12,158 nucleotides of DNA from NCBI GenBank assembly GCA_964422785.1, contig CAYRCJ010000023.1, forward strand, positions 1 through 12,158, read 5' to 3'. The notes below the pieces were generated by a model that made no database searches, was not told the DNA's origin, and saw only the letters and a program-made list of their open reading frames with translations. This DNA comes from CAYRCJ01 sp964422785. Its GTDB lineage: Bacteria > Patescibacteriota > Minisyncoccia > UBA11713 > 2-01-FULL-45-33. Position 1 is the first letter of the stretch; each line of letters opens with the position of its first letter. The translations under genes were made by a program, and so were the position numbers. Positions 1 through 6,729 of this stretch are shown here, piece by piece.

Positions 1-87
1 TTTTAAATTTAAAATATTTTATGTATACTTACAAAGCTTACGAAATCTGTATGTTTGTCGAAAAGATTATTAGCAATAATTTAAAAT

Positions 88-109
88 TAAGGTTTGTGAA
101 CAAACCTTA
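88..109. promoter_or_regulatory. 9-bp hairpin just upstream of murG
   Basis: The arms TAAGGTTTG and CAAACCTTA pair perfectly around a TGAA loop, ending 9 nt before the murG GTG. Only a poor T-rich stretch (TTATTT) follows, so it is a weak intrinsic terminator at best. It could instead be a 5' leader structure or processing site in front of murG. The surrounding bases 1-118 are very AT-rich. A TATACT box lies at 24-29, but no -35 can be assessed at the window edge. The structure is seen directly; its role is unknown. Confidence 0.5.
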
Positions 110-118
110 TTTAACAAG

Positions 119-1240
119 GTGAAAATATTATTTGCCGGAGGCGGGTCGGGGGGACATTTTTATCCATTGATTGCGGTATCGCGCGAATTGCGCAAAATTG
201 CCGAAGAAGAGCACATCGCCAAAATCGAGTTTTTTTTGATGTCCGACAATCCGCTTGATCCCGGGATGCTTTTGGAAGAAAACATAAAATTTATAAAAAT
301 CCCGGCAGGCAAAATAAGGCGCTATTTTTCTTTGGCAAATTTAAGCGACGCTTTCAAAACTCTGCGCGGTGTTTTTAGCGCCCTGGGAAATCTTTACGCT
401 CTGATGCCGGATGTGGTTTTTTCAAAAGGCGGATACTCCAGTTTTCCGGTTCTTTTGGCTGCAAGAATTTTAAAAATTCCCGTGGTTATTCACGAATCCG
501 ATTCTATCCCGGGAGCTGTAAACAATTGGTCCGGTAATTGGGCTGATGTTATTGCCGTTTCATACCCGGAAAGTTTAAGATTTTTTAAAAACAAAAATGT
601 TATTTTAACCGGAAATCCGGTCAGGGCGGAAGTTGTGGGAGGCAACGCTTCCGAGGCTCTGCAAACCTTTAATTTGGAAGAAAATATTCCTGTTATTATT
701 GTTTTGGGCGGCTCCCAGGGGTCCGAACCTATAAACGAAACTATACTCTCAGTGCTTCCGGAATTTCTCCAAAAATATCAGGTAATACATCAGACCGGGC
801 AAAATAATTTCGCCGACGTTTCCGGGCGTTCGGGGGTGATTTTGGCAAATTCCGATCTCAAGCATCGTTATCATCCATACCCGTTTTTGAAAGAAGGGGA
901 TTATCGGAATGCCGGGAAGATCGCTTCTTTGGCTGTCTCGCGGGCAAGCTCGACAATTTTTGAGATTGCCGCATGGCGCGTTCCGGCAATTTTAATACCG
1001 TTGCCGCACGCGGCTCAAGATCATCAAAGGGAAAATGCTTATAATTACGCCAGAGCCGGAGGGTGCATAGTGCTTGAAGAAAAAAATCTGAAGCCGCATC
1101 TGCTTATTTCCGAAACAGACAAAATACTTGGAGACCCGGAGAGAATTCAAAAAATGAAATCAGCCGCCGAAGCCTTTTACCATCCGGACGCCGCCAACAA
1201 AATCGCCAAAGAAATACTAAAGCTCGGAGTTCATGAATAA
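119..1240 (+). CDS. murG: UDP-GlcNAc:lipid I GlcNAc transferase MurG
   Basis: MurG transfers GlcNAc from UDP-GlcNAc to lipid I at the inner face of the membrane, giving lipid II for peptidoglycan. The 373-aa protein has the usual family length. The N-terminal glycine loop GGGSGGH is at residues 7-13, followed by the GGYSSFP acceptor-side motif, HESDSIPG and GNPVR. The C-terminal Rossmann half shows LGGSQGS, SRASSTIFEIA (E282 is the expected nucleotide-sugar contact) and PLPHAAQDHQRENA. The GTG start at 119 is chosen because it places the first beta strand (KILFAGGG) at the N-terminus; no clear Shine-Dalgarno is visible. The 3' end overlaps gltX by 8 nt, so the two are probably co-translated. 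MurG implies that the cell makes its own wall. Family assignment is secure. Confidence 0.96.
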   Translation: MKILFAGGGSGGHFYPLIAVSRELRKIAEEEHIAKIEFFLMSDNPLDPGMLLEENIKFIKIPAGKIRRYFSLANLSDAFKTLRGVFSALGNLYALMPDVVFSKGGYSSFPVLLAARILKIPVVIHESDSIPGAVNNWSGNWADVIAVSYPESLRFFKNKNVILTGNPVRAEVVGGNASEALQTFNLEENIPVIIVLGGSQGSEPINETILSVLPEFLQKYQVIHQTGQNNFADVSGRSGVILANSDLKHRYHPYPFLKEGDYRNAGKIASLAVSRASSTIFEIAAWRVPAILIPLPHAAQDHQRENAYNYARAGGCIVLEEKNLKPHLLISETDKILGDPERIQKMKSAAEAFYHPDAANKIAKEILKLGVHE

Positions 1241-2618
1241 AAAAATAAAAACCAGAATGGCGCCGAGCCCTACGGGGATGCTTCATGTGGGCACCGCGCA
1301 CACAACTCTTTTTAATTACCTGTTCGCCAGGCACCATGGCGGAGAATTTGTTTTGAGAATTGAAGATACCGACAAAGAGCGCTCCACCAAAGAATTTGAA
1401 AAAAATATTATTGATGAATTAACCTGGCTCGGTATCGAATGGGACGGCAAGATTACCAGACAAAGTGAAATGGGGGATGTATACAGGGAATATTTGGAAA
1501 AAATGCTAAAAGACGGCACGGCATTTTATTGCCAGCACTCTAAGGAAGAATTGGAAGAGGAAAAAAAATCACAGATAGAAAAAAAGGAATCCCCCAGACA
1601 TATTTGCGGCTCAAGAGATAAAAATTTAACTGACGGAATTATTCGCATTAAAAATAACGCGGAAGAAAAGATCGCATTCAATGATCAGATTCGCGGGGAA
1701 ATTTCTTTTGATCCAAAACTTCTTGGAGACTTTTCTTTGGCAAGAAGTTTGGATAGCGCTCTTTATCATTTCGCAGTTGTTATAGACGACGCGGTCATGG
1801 ATATAACGCATGTGATCCGCGGGGAAGATCATATTTCCAATACCCCCAAGCATATTTTGATACAGGAGGCTTTAAAACTTTCCCGTCCCATTTACGCCCA
1901 TGTATCTCTTCTTTTGGGAACTGATCGTTCAAAGCTTTCAAAGCGCCACGGTGCTACTTCAGTCAGCGAATATAGAAAAGACGGCTACTTGCCGGAGACA
2001 ATGTTCAACTTTTTGGCGCTTTTGGGATGGAATCCCGGGACCGAACAGGAAATTTTTTCAAAAGACGATTTAATAAAAGAGTTTTCTTTGGAAAAAGTTC
2101 AAAAAGCCGGGGCGATTTTTGATATTAAAAAACTTGATTGGATGAACGGCGAATATATCCGACAAAAATCTCCTCCGGAGCTTCTGGAGCTGGCGTCTCC
2201 GTATCTCGACGATTTTATAAAAAATAAATCCCCGGAATTTATTGAAAAAATTGTTTCTCTTGAGCAGCCTCGTCTCAAAAAACTTTCCGAGCTTGCGGGA
2301 AGTATTGATTACTTTTTTGCTGACCCAAATCCTGCTCCGGGGGCGCTTAAATGGAAATCAATGACCAATGAAGAAATAAAAAAATCTTTGGAAAAATCTA
2401 AAAATATTTTGGAAAACTTCAACGATGATTTCAATAAAGAAAATTTGGAAAAAATATTTTTGGAAAAAGCAGAGGAAGATAGGGGAGCGCTGCTATGGCC
2501 TTTGCGGGTCGCCCTTTCCGGCAGAAAGGCATCACCCGGCCCTTTTGATATTATGGCCATTTTAGGCAAAGATGAATCAATTAAGCGGGTAAATAGCTCT
2601 ATTTTAGTATTGACATAG
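1233..2618 (+). CDS. gltX: Glutamyl-tRNA synthetase (class I)
   Basis: This enzyme charges tRNA-Glu with glutamate. Many bacteria without GlnRS also use it on tRNA-Gln, followed by GatCAB amidation; which applies here cannot be seen. The 461-aa length is normal. The N-terminus is APSPTGMLHVGTAH with the HIGH-type signature HVGT at 18-21, then RIEDTD at 42-47. KLSKR at 234-238 is the KMSKS loop. The C-terminal LLWPLRVALSG and SPGPFDIMAILG motifs of the anticodon-binding domain are present, so the protein is complete. A C100-x-H102 pair and H123-x-C125 sit where E. coli GluRS carries its zinc site, but with altered ligands and spacing. The ATG lies inside the end of murG, with GGAG only 3 nt upstream. 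The last codons contain the -35 box of the next gene. Confidence 0.96.
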   Translation: MNKKIKTRMAPSPTGMLHVGTAHTTLFNYLFARHHGGEFVLRIEDTDKERSTKEFEKNIIDELTWLGIEWDGKITRQSEMGDVYREYLEKMLKDGTAFYCQHSKEELEEEKKSQIEKKESPRHICGSRDKNLTDGIIRIKNNAEEKIAFNDQIRGEISFDPKLLGDFSLARSLDSALYHFAVVIDDAVMDITHVIRGEDHISNTPKHILIQEALKLSRPIYAHVSLLLGTDRSKLSKRHGATSVSEYRKDGYLPETMFNFLALLGWNPGTEQEIFSKDDLIKEFSLEKVQKAGAIFDIKKLDWMNGEYIRQKSPPELLELASPYLDDFIKNKSPEFIEKIVSLEQPRLKKLSELAGSIDYFFADPNPAPGALKWKSMTNEEIKKSLEKSKNILENFNDDFNKENLEKIFLEKAEEDRGALLWPLRVALSGRKASPGPFDIMAILGKDESIKRVNSSILVLT

Positions 2619-2630
2619 GCCTATTTTAGT
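2599..2630 (+). repeat. Two direct copies of CTATTTTAGT bracketing a -35 box
   Basis: The 10-mer CTATTTTAGT occurs at 2599-2608 and again at 2621-2630, exactly 22 bp (about two helical turns) apart. One copy lies just upstream of the -35 and the other within the promoter spacer. This phase and placement suit a repressor or activator binding as a tandem dimer. The first copy is also coding sequence at the 3' end of gltX. The repeat is directly visible; the operator role is inferred. Confidence 0.5.
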
Positions 2631-2638
2631 GATACAAT
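2610..2638 (+). promoter_or_regulatory. Sigma70-type promoter for the EamA-like gene
   Basis: A perfect TTGACA (2610-2615) is followed by a 17-bp spacer and TACAAT (2633-2638, one mismatch to TATAAT). The predicted start is near 2645, giving a leader of about 40 nt. The -35 overlaps the last codons and stop of gltX, so the downstream gene can be expressed apart from murG-gltX. Confidence 0.8.
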
Positions 2639-2673
2639 TAATACAGAAAAAATCTAACTTTTCTTGAAGGATT

Positions 2674-2679
2674 GGAGGG
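2674..2679 (+). promoter_or_regulatory. Strong Shine-Dalgarno fixing the EamA-like start
   Basis: GGAGGG stands 5 nt before the ATG at 2685. It decides this start over the in-frame TTG at 2664, which would place the SD inside the coding region. It is the best-spaced SD in the window. Confidence 0.8.
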
Positions 2680-2684
2680 TTGCC

Positions 2685-3107
2685 ATGTGGCTGGTTTATT
2701 CTTTTTTGGTTTTAGGTTTTTGGAGTTTTTACGCAATATACGGCGAGCGCGCCACAAGAGTGCACGGACCATGGATTTCCATGGCCATAGAAGCTCTTTT
2801 TATGGTTATGCTTGCTGTTATCGGAATGCTTTTTATGGGGCGGCATGATGTTGCCAAGATTACTACAAAATCGTTTGCCGATGGCAGCATTATGGCGTTG
2901 GCAGCCGGAGGTGGGTTTCTTATACTTCTTATTGCCATAGCTAATTATCCTGAAAAAACTGGCCCCACACTTCTAATCTCTGGGCTTTATCCTGTCACGA
3001 TGGTCATCATCTCCACTTTGTTTTACGGAGGCAAGATGGCTCCTCACCAATGGTGGGCGGCGATAGGCGCAGGCATTTGTATGGCGGCCTTTAACTGGCC
3101 ACAGTAA
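2685..3107 (+). CDS. EamA/DMT-like single-repeat membrane protein
   Basis: This 140-aa hydrophobic protein has about five predicted membrane segments, near residues 2-20, 30-51, 66-86, 94-114 and 120-137. The last part, around GLYPVTMVIIST and then KMAPHQWWAAIGAGICMA, resembles the end of an EamA repeat of the drug/metabolite transporter superfamily. Full EamA transporters carry two repeats (about 280-300 aa), so this half-size form would have to work as a dimer. A role in exporting or importing a small molecule is likely, but the substrate cannot be inferred. The start at 2685 is set by GGAGGG. The gene is a stand-alone unit with its own consensus promoter and a terminator, which suggests separate regulation from murG-gltX. 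It could also be an unclassified small membrane protein with a chance resemblance to EamA. Confidence 0.8.
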   Translation: MWLVYSFLVLGFWSFYAIYGERATRVHGPWISMAIEALFMVMLAVIGMLFMGRHDVAKITTKSFADGSIMALAAGGGFLILLIAIANYPEKTGPTLLISGLYPVTMVIISTLFYGGKMAPHQWWAAIGAGICMAAFNWPQ

Positions 3108-3118
3108 AAAATAAAAAC

Positions 3119-3152
3119 AGAACCCCCGCGTAAGCGAGGGTTCTTATTTTTT
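3119..3152 (+). terminator. Intrinsic terminator after the EamA-like gene
   Basis: The arms AGAACCC and GGGTTCT continue, past one C/A mismatch, into CGC/GCG around a GTAA (GNRA-type) loop. A run of six T follows at 3147-3152. It begins 11 nt after the stop codon. The A-rich left flank may allow some activity in the other direction. Confidence 0.88.
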
Positions 3153-3153
3153 G

Positions 3154-3162
3154 TGTTAAAAT
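3154..3162 (+). promoter_or_regulatory. Extended -10 promoter for the M23 peptidase gene
   Basis: TGT followed by TAAAAT (3157-3162) forms an extended -10 (TGn) directly after the terminator T-run. No -35 is visible, because that position falls in the terminator stem. With usual spacing, transcription would begin at 3169, the G of the GTG start codon, giving a leaderless mRNA. No Shine-Dalgarno is present, which agrees with this. Confidence 0.55.
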
Positions 3163-3168
3163 AAATCT

Positions 3169-4428
3169 GTGAAGAGGATATTTAAGCTAATCTTATTTTT
3201 AGTGTTGATGGCGCTTGTTTTTGTTTTGCCGGCGGGGACTATTTCGGTAAAGGCCACCGAAGAAGCCGATTTGAAAAATCAGATTGATCAAAAAAATCAG
3301 GAGATTCAGAAGCTGGAAGAAGAAATAAAACAATATCAGGGAAATATTGCCGACGCCGAAAACACCGCCCAAACCTTAAAGCAGGAGATTGCCCGCCTGA
3401 ATTCGCAGATCAAACAGCTTAACAGCAGGATCAATCTGACTCAAAAAAAGATTTCCGCCAAAGAACTCGAGATTAAAGAACTTGGATTTAATATTAATGA
3501 TACCAAGGTTCTTCTGGCCGACAGGCAAGAAAAAATGACGGAACTTCTAAAAAATTTAAGCCAAACGGAATCAGAAAATTATTTTCAGATATTTTTTAAA
3601 TACAATGATCTGTCGGATTTTTTTAACGTAATTGAGTCAAACCGCGAATTGAATCAGGGTATTAAGCAAAATTTTGAAGATCTGAAAGCCGCGAAGGCTG
3701 AGTTTGAAGATCAAAAGTCAAAAGCGGAAAGCGCCAAAAAAGATTTGGCCGGCCTCAAAAGCCAACTTTTAATACAGAAACAAATACAGCAAAATAATCA
3801 GGAAGAAAAAGCGGGAATTTTAAAGGAAACCAAGAATCAGGAAGTCGCTTACCAAAAACTGTTAAAGGACAGGGAATTAAAAAGAGCGGAAATTGCCGAG
3901 GAAATAAGAAATATTGAAAATCAACTCCAGAAAAAAATTGATCTTGGAACCTTGCCGACTTCCGGAAGGGGCATTCTTTCCAGCCCCATAGACGGGGGAG
4001 TTGTAACCCAAGGATTCGGGTACACCAGTTTTTCAATCTACACGGATGTTTATAAAAACGGATTTCATAACGGAATAGATTTCCGGGCGGCCGTCGGGAC
4101 TCCGATTCACGCCGCGGAAAGCGGAGTTATCAGATCAACCGGCAATTCTGATTTTATTTGTCCGCATGGATCTTATGGAAAATGGATAGTAATTGAACAT
4201 CCCAACCACCTGGCCACTCTTTACGCCCACCTTTCCATTGTTAATATCTCGCGTGGCCAAACCGTGTCCAGGGGTGATATAATAGGTTATAGCGGCAATA
4301 CAGGTTATGCCACAGGCCCGCACCTTCATTTTACCGTATATGACGCCAGAACCGTGGAATTCCGACAAAGCCGTGTTTGCGGGGTTTTGCCCTATGGAGG
4401 GTACCTTAATCCGCTAAATTATTTATGA
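3169..4428 (+). CDS. Secreted coiled-coil M23 (LytM/EnvC-like) peptidase
   Basis: This is a 419-aa exported protein. The N-terminus is basic, followed by a long hydrophobic stretch (about 5-23) as in a signal peptide, with possible cleavage near VKA (27-29). Residues about 32-258 are rich in E, K and Q and form long coiled coils, as in EnvC and NlpD-type wall hydrolase regulators. The C-terminal M23 domain keeps all metal and catalytic residues: H300 and D304 (HNGID), H354 (YAH), H385 and H387 (HLH). It is therefore probably an active endopeptidase cutting peptidoglycan cross-bridges, unlike EnvC itself, which has lost these. Two cysteines, C331 and C404, lie in loops around the domain and may form a disulfide. 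The GTG start is chosen from the signal peptide. The stop overlaps the next gene (ATGA). A role in cell separation or wall remodelling is inferred. Confidence 0.93.
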   Translation: MKRIFKLILFLVLMALVFVLPAGTISVKATEEADLKNQIDQKNQEIQKLEEEIKQYQGNIADAENTAQTLKQEIARLNSQIKQLNSRINLTQKKISAKELEIKELGFNINDTKVLLADRQEKMTELLKNLSQTESENYFQIFFKYNDLSDFFNVIESNRELNQGIKQNFEDLKAAKAEFEDQKSKAESAKKDLAGLKSQLLIQKQIQQNNQEEKAGILKETKNQEVAYQKLLKDRELKRAEIAEEIRNIENQLQKKIDLGTLPTSGRGILSSPIDGGVVTQGFGYTSFSIYTDVYKNGFHNGIDFRAAVGTPIHAAESGVIRSTGNSDFICPHGSYGKWIVIEHPNHLATLYAHLSIVNISRGQTVSRGDIIGYSGNTGYATGPHLHFTVYDARTVEFRQSRVCGVLPYGGYLNPLNYL

Positions 4429-4730
4429 ACAACGGTTTTATACAAATTATAATAATATTAGTCCTTTTGCTTATAATTTTGAGCCTTTTGGGCGTTTCCT
4501 TAACTTCGCTTTTTTCAAATCCTATTTTAAAAAATAACTTTGGTTTTGTAGGCCAAGGCGTGTATTATATTTGGAATAATTATTTGGGCGCTCCGGTTAC
4601 ATATATTTGGAGCGTATTCAGGGATCTTATCTGGAACCAGTTTGTAGGCGTCATGAAAGGAATTAAAAATGGCGTAGGTCCTTATGATTCAATCGCGCCG
4701 AAGAGTGTTAGCCCTAGTCCTAATCCATAA
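4425..4730 (+). CDS. Small single-pass membrane protein coupled to the M23 peptidase
   Basis: This is a 101-aa protein of unknown family. An N-terminal membrane anchor covers about residues 6-28 (an IIIILVLLLIILSLLG run). It is followed by an aromatic-rich, probably amphipathic region with many Trp and Tyr (YYIWNNYLG, TYIWSVFRDLIWNQF), and a proline/serine-rich tail ending SPSPNP. The ATG overlaps the peptidase stop as ATGA, which predicts translational coupling. Co-expression and membrane placement suggest it anchors, localises or controls the peptidase, but nothing in its sequence shows a catalytic function. The length, clean frame and coupling make it a real gene. Confidence 0.75.
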   Translation: MNNGFIQIIIILVLLLIILSLLGVSLTSLFSNPILKNNFGFVGQGVYYIWNNYLGAPVTYIWSVFRDLIWNQFVGVMKGIKNGVGPYDSIAPKSVSPSPNP

Positions 4731-4743
4731 GGTCGCAAAAGAT

Positions 4744-4764
4744 ATATTGTGCGACGTACAATAT
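4744..4764. promoter_or_regulatory. Palindrome covering the nuclease start codon
   Basis: ATATTGT and ACAATAT form perfect 7-bp arms around a 7-nt centre that can pair further (C-G, G-U). The right arm includes the first two bases of the ATG at 4763. A TATATT box (4743-4748) inside the left arm could be a -10, with a start near 4755, but no good -35 is seen. The dyad could be an operator, or an RNA hairpin that hides the start codon. The structure is seen directly; the function is inferred. Confidence 0.5.
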
Positions 4765-5947
4765 GAGAACCTCCTACTCTGCCCTGGCAACTTTTAAGCA
4801 GTGCCCGCAAAAATTTAAATTTCAATACATAGATAAAATAAAAGCGCCAAAAGGCGTTCAGGCTGTTTTTGGCACTTCGATTCATGGATCGCTAAAATTC
4901 ATGTTTTCGCACGATCCTTTGTTTCCGACCCTGGATCAGATCATTTCTGATTTTTCCGAAAATTGGGCCAGATCTTCAAAAAATATTTTTCCTGAACTTT
5001 CTCCGGAACTCAAACAGGTCTACGAAGATGCCGGTAAATCAATGCTCAAAAATTTTTATAAAAAAAATCCTCCTTGGGGATTTGGTACCGTGGACACCGA
5101 GTCTCACTTCGAGGTTTTGCTTTCCGATCCCAAAAACAATCAAACACATATTTTAGCCGGGATTATCGACCGGATCGACAAAATCGGCGACGGAGAATAT
5201 GAAATCATAGATTATAAAACCAGCCGTCGCCTTCCCTCTCAGGAAGCCGTGGACTCCGATTTACAGATGTCGGTATATCATATGGCTCTCACGAGAAGAT
5301 GGCCCAATCTGGATCCGAAAAAAATAAAATTAAGTTTATATTTTTTGAAGCACGACGAAAAAATTTCTTCTCAGAGAACCGCGGAGTCTTTATTGGAAAT
5401 AAGAGAATCAATTTTAAAAACCATCATTGATATCGAAGAAAGAACTAAAAAAAATTCTTTTCCGCCGGTTGTCTCCAAGCTTTGCGATTATTGCGCGTTT
5501 CGTCCGATATGCCCGGCCTGGAAACACCTTTACCAAAAAGAAAAATCCCCCGCTCCGGACGAAAATCTGCTAGAGGAGGCGCTTTCGGAATATTTTTCTA
5601 TCAAAGAAGCGGATGACAAAAATTCGGAAAGACTTGGCGAACTTCAAGCCATAATAAAAGCGTATATGGACGCGCACGGCGTCGAAAGAGTGTTTGATGC
5701 CAATGGTTTTTCTGTTTCCAGAAAGCTCCAGCAGAGGTTTAAATACGATTTTGAAAAAGTAAAAGAAATTTTGACGGCGGCAGGCCTTGAAGACAAATGG
5801 CAGGCCATTTTGGAGGCGGACGATAAAAAGCTGAAAGCAATCATGAATTCCCTACCTCCTCACATCCGCTCGGCAATTGCCGACCAAAAATTACTTCAAA
5901 AGGAATTTACGGTGCTCACTTCCTCCACCAAGCCGGTGAAAAAATGA
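4763..5947 (+). CDS. PD-(D/E)XK nuclease, Cas4/RecB-like with Fe-S cysteines
   Basis: This 394-aa protein resembles the nuclease domain of the RecB/AddB/Cas4 group. SYSALATFKQCPQKF opens the fold with C14. H41 lies in GTSIHGSLKF. The catalytic core is GIIDRID (D136) and EIIDYKT (D150, K152). C241, C244 and C250 in LCDYCAFRPIC, together with C14, match the four ligands of the 4Fe-4S cluster of Cas4 and AddB. Single-strand DNA exonuclease or repair/recombination activity is expected. No helicase domain and no cas1/cas2 neighbours are present, so it is a solitary nuclease. Residues about 265-394 form an extra helix-plus-strand region that I do not recognise. The ATG lies 32 nt after the preceding gene, without a Shine-Dalgarno and inside a palindrome. 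The gene ends in tandem stops TGA TAA. Confidence 0.9.
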   Translation: MRTSYSALATFKQCPQKFKFQYIDKIKAPKGVQAVFGTSIHGSLKFMFSHDPLFPTLDQIISDFSENWARSSKNIFPELSPELKQVYEDAGKSMLKNFYKKNPPWGFGTVDTESHFEVLLSDPKNNQTHILAGIIDRIDKIGDGEYEIIDYKTSRRLPSQEAVDSDLQMSVYHMALTRRWPNLDPKKIKLSLYFLKHDEKISSQRTAESLLEIRESILKTIIDIEERTKKNSFPPVVSKLCDYCAFRPICPAWKHLYQKEKSPAPDENLLEEALSEYFSIKEADDKNSERLGELQAIIKAYMDAHGVERVFDANGFSVSRKLQQRFKYDFEKVKEILTAAGLEDKWQAILEADDKKLKAIMNSLPPHIRSAIADQKLLQKEFTVLTSSTKPVKK

Positions 5948-5955
5948 TAAAAATA

Positions 5956-5986
5956 AAAAATCCTCCGATGGCCTCGGAGGATTTTT
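5956..5986. terminator. Bidirectional terminator between the nuclease and pyrH
   Basis: A core stem, TCCTCCGA with TCGGAGGA around a TGGCC loop, is flanked by five A on the left and five T on the right, giving a 13-bp stem with a T-run in either direction. It ends one base before the pyrH stop codon and serves the two convergent genes. Confidence 0.9.
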
Positions 5987-5987
5987 A

Positions 5988-6698
5988 TCAGGCTGAAATT
6001 AAAGAGCCTATTTCTTCCTGATGAAGCACTTTTTCCAGATTTCCTTTTGGTTCAAAGATATTAAATACCCGTATAGCAACGCTGTTTTCTCCGGCATGTG
6101 ATACCGCCGCGGGATCAAGAATTTTTAATTTCATTTTGCCGAAATCTTCATACGAGATGCGGCGTATAATTTCCGCGTCATCACTTCGCTCCGGGTCTTT
6201 GTTGAAAATTCCGTCAACTTTCGTCCCCTTGAGCGCGACATTGGCATTTAGTTCAATCGCGCGTATCACCATTGCGAAGTCGGTAGTAACCGACGGATTA
6301 CCGGTGCCTCCGGCAAGCACTACGATTCTTCCTTTTTCCAAATGACGCAACGCCCTTTTGTATAAATACGGTTCAGCAATTTGCTCATTCCTTTGCGCGG
6401 TCATTAGACGGGTCGTAACCCCGCGTTGTTCAAGTATGTCGCACAAGATAAGTCCATTGAGAATTGTGGCTTCCATTCCCACATGATCGGCAACATTTTT
6501 GTGTAACCCCAAGTCTTTTCCTTCGCGCGATCCGCGAAAAAGATTGCCTCCGCCGATAACTACCGCAAGCTCGCATAAACCGGCCACCGCCTGAAGTTCG
6601 TTCGCAATCGCCAGGATGGAATTTTTTGAAAATCCATTTTGCTTTTTTCCTGACAGCGTCTCGCCGCTGATTTTTAAAATTGCCCGTTTATACTCCAT
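5988..6698 (-). CDS. pyrH: UMP kinase
   Basis: PyrH converts UMP to UDP with ATP in pyrimidine nucleotide synthesis; it is an amino-acid-kinase-fold enzyme unrelated to eukaryotic UMP/CMP kinase. The 236-aa length fits. Motifs include YKRAILKISGETLSG (residues 3-17), VIGGGNLFRG, RLMTAQ, AGGTGNPSVTTD and ALKGTKVDGIFNKDP. The ATG at 6698 is chosen because it begins directly at the first strand and has GGGAGG close upstream. A longer reading would start on a TTG that is the -35 box itself. The usual partner frr is not next to it. It has its own promoter with a palindrome, and the terminator is shared with the convergent nuclease gene. Confidence 0.95.
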   Translation of the reverse strand: MEYKRAILKISGETLSGKKQNGFSKNSILAIANELQAVAGLCELAVVIGGGNLFRGSREGKDLGLHKNVADHVGMEATILNGLILCDILEQRGVTTRLMTAQRNEQIAEPYLYKRALRHLEKGRIVVLAGGTGNPSVTTDFAMVIRAIELNANVALKGTKVDGIFNKDPERSDDAEIIRRISYEDFGKMKLKILDPAAVSHAGENSVAIRVFNIFEPKGNLEKVLHQEEIGSLISA

Positions 6699-6701
6699 TT
6701 G

Positions 6702-6707
6702 CCTCCC
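6702..6707 (-). promoter_or_regulatory. pyrH Shine-Dalgarno
   Basis: GGGAGG on the minus strand stands only 3 nt before the ATG at 6698. The spacing is short, but the match is strong and there is no nearby alternative start, so it supports the shorter pyrH reading. Confidence 0.65.
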
Positions 6708-6729
6708 TGTTTGTTTTTGGTCCGAAATA

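Noticed and set aside
2664..2684. TTG start for the EamA-like protein
   Set aside because: The strong GGAGGG lies inside this extension, 5 nt before the ATG at 2685.
4763..5947. Nuclease considered as Cas4 of a CRISPR system
   Set aside because: No cas1, cas2, effector or repeat array in the window, and the protein is longer than Cas4 with an extra C-terminal region.
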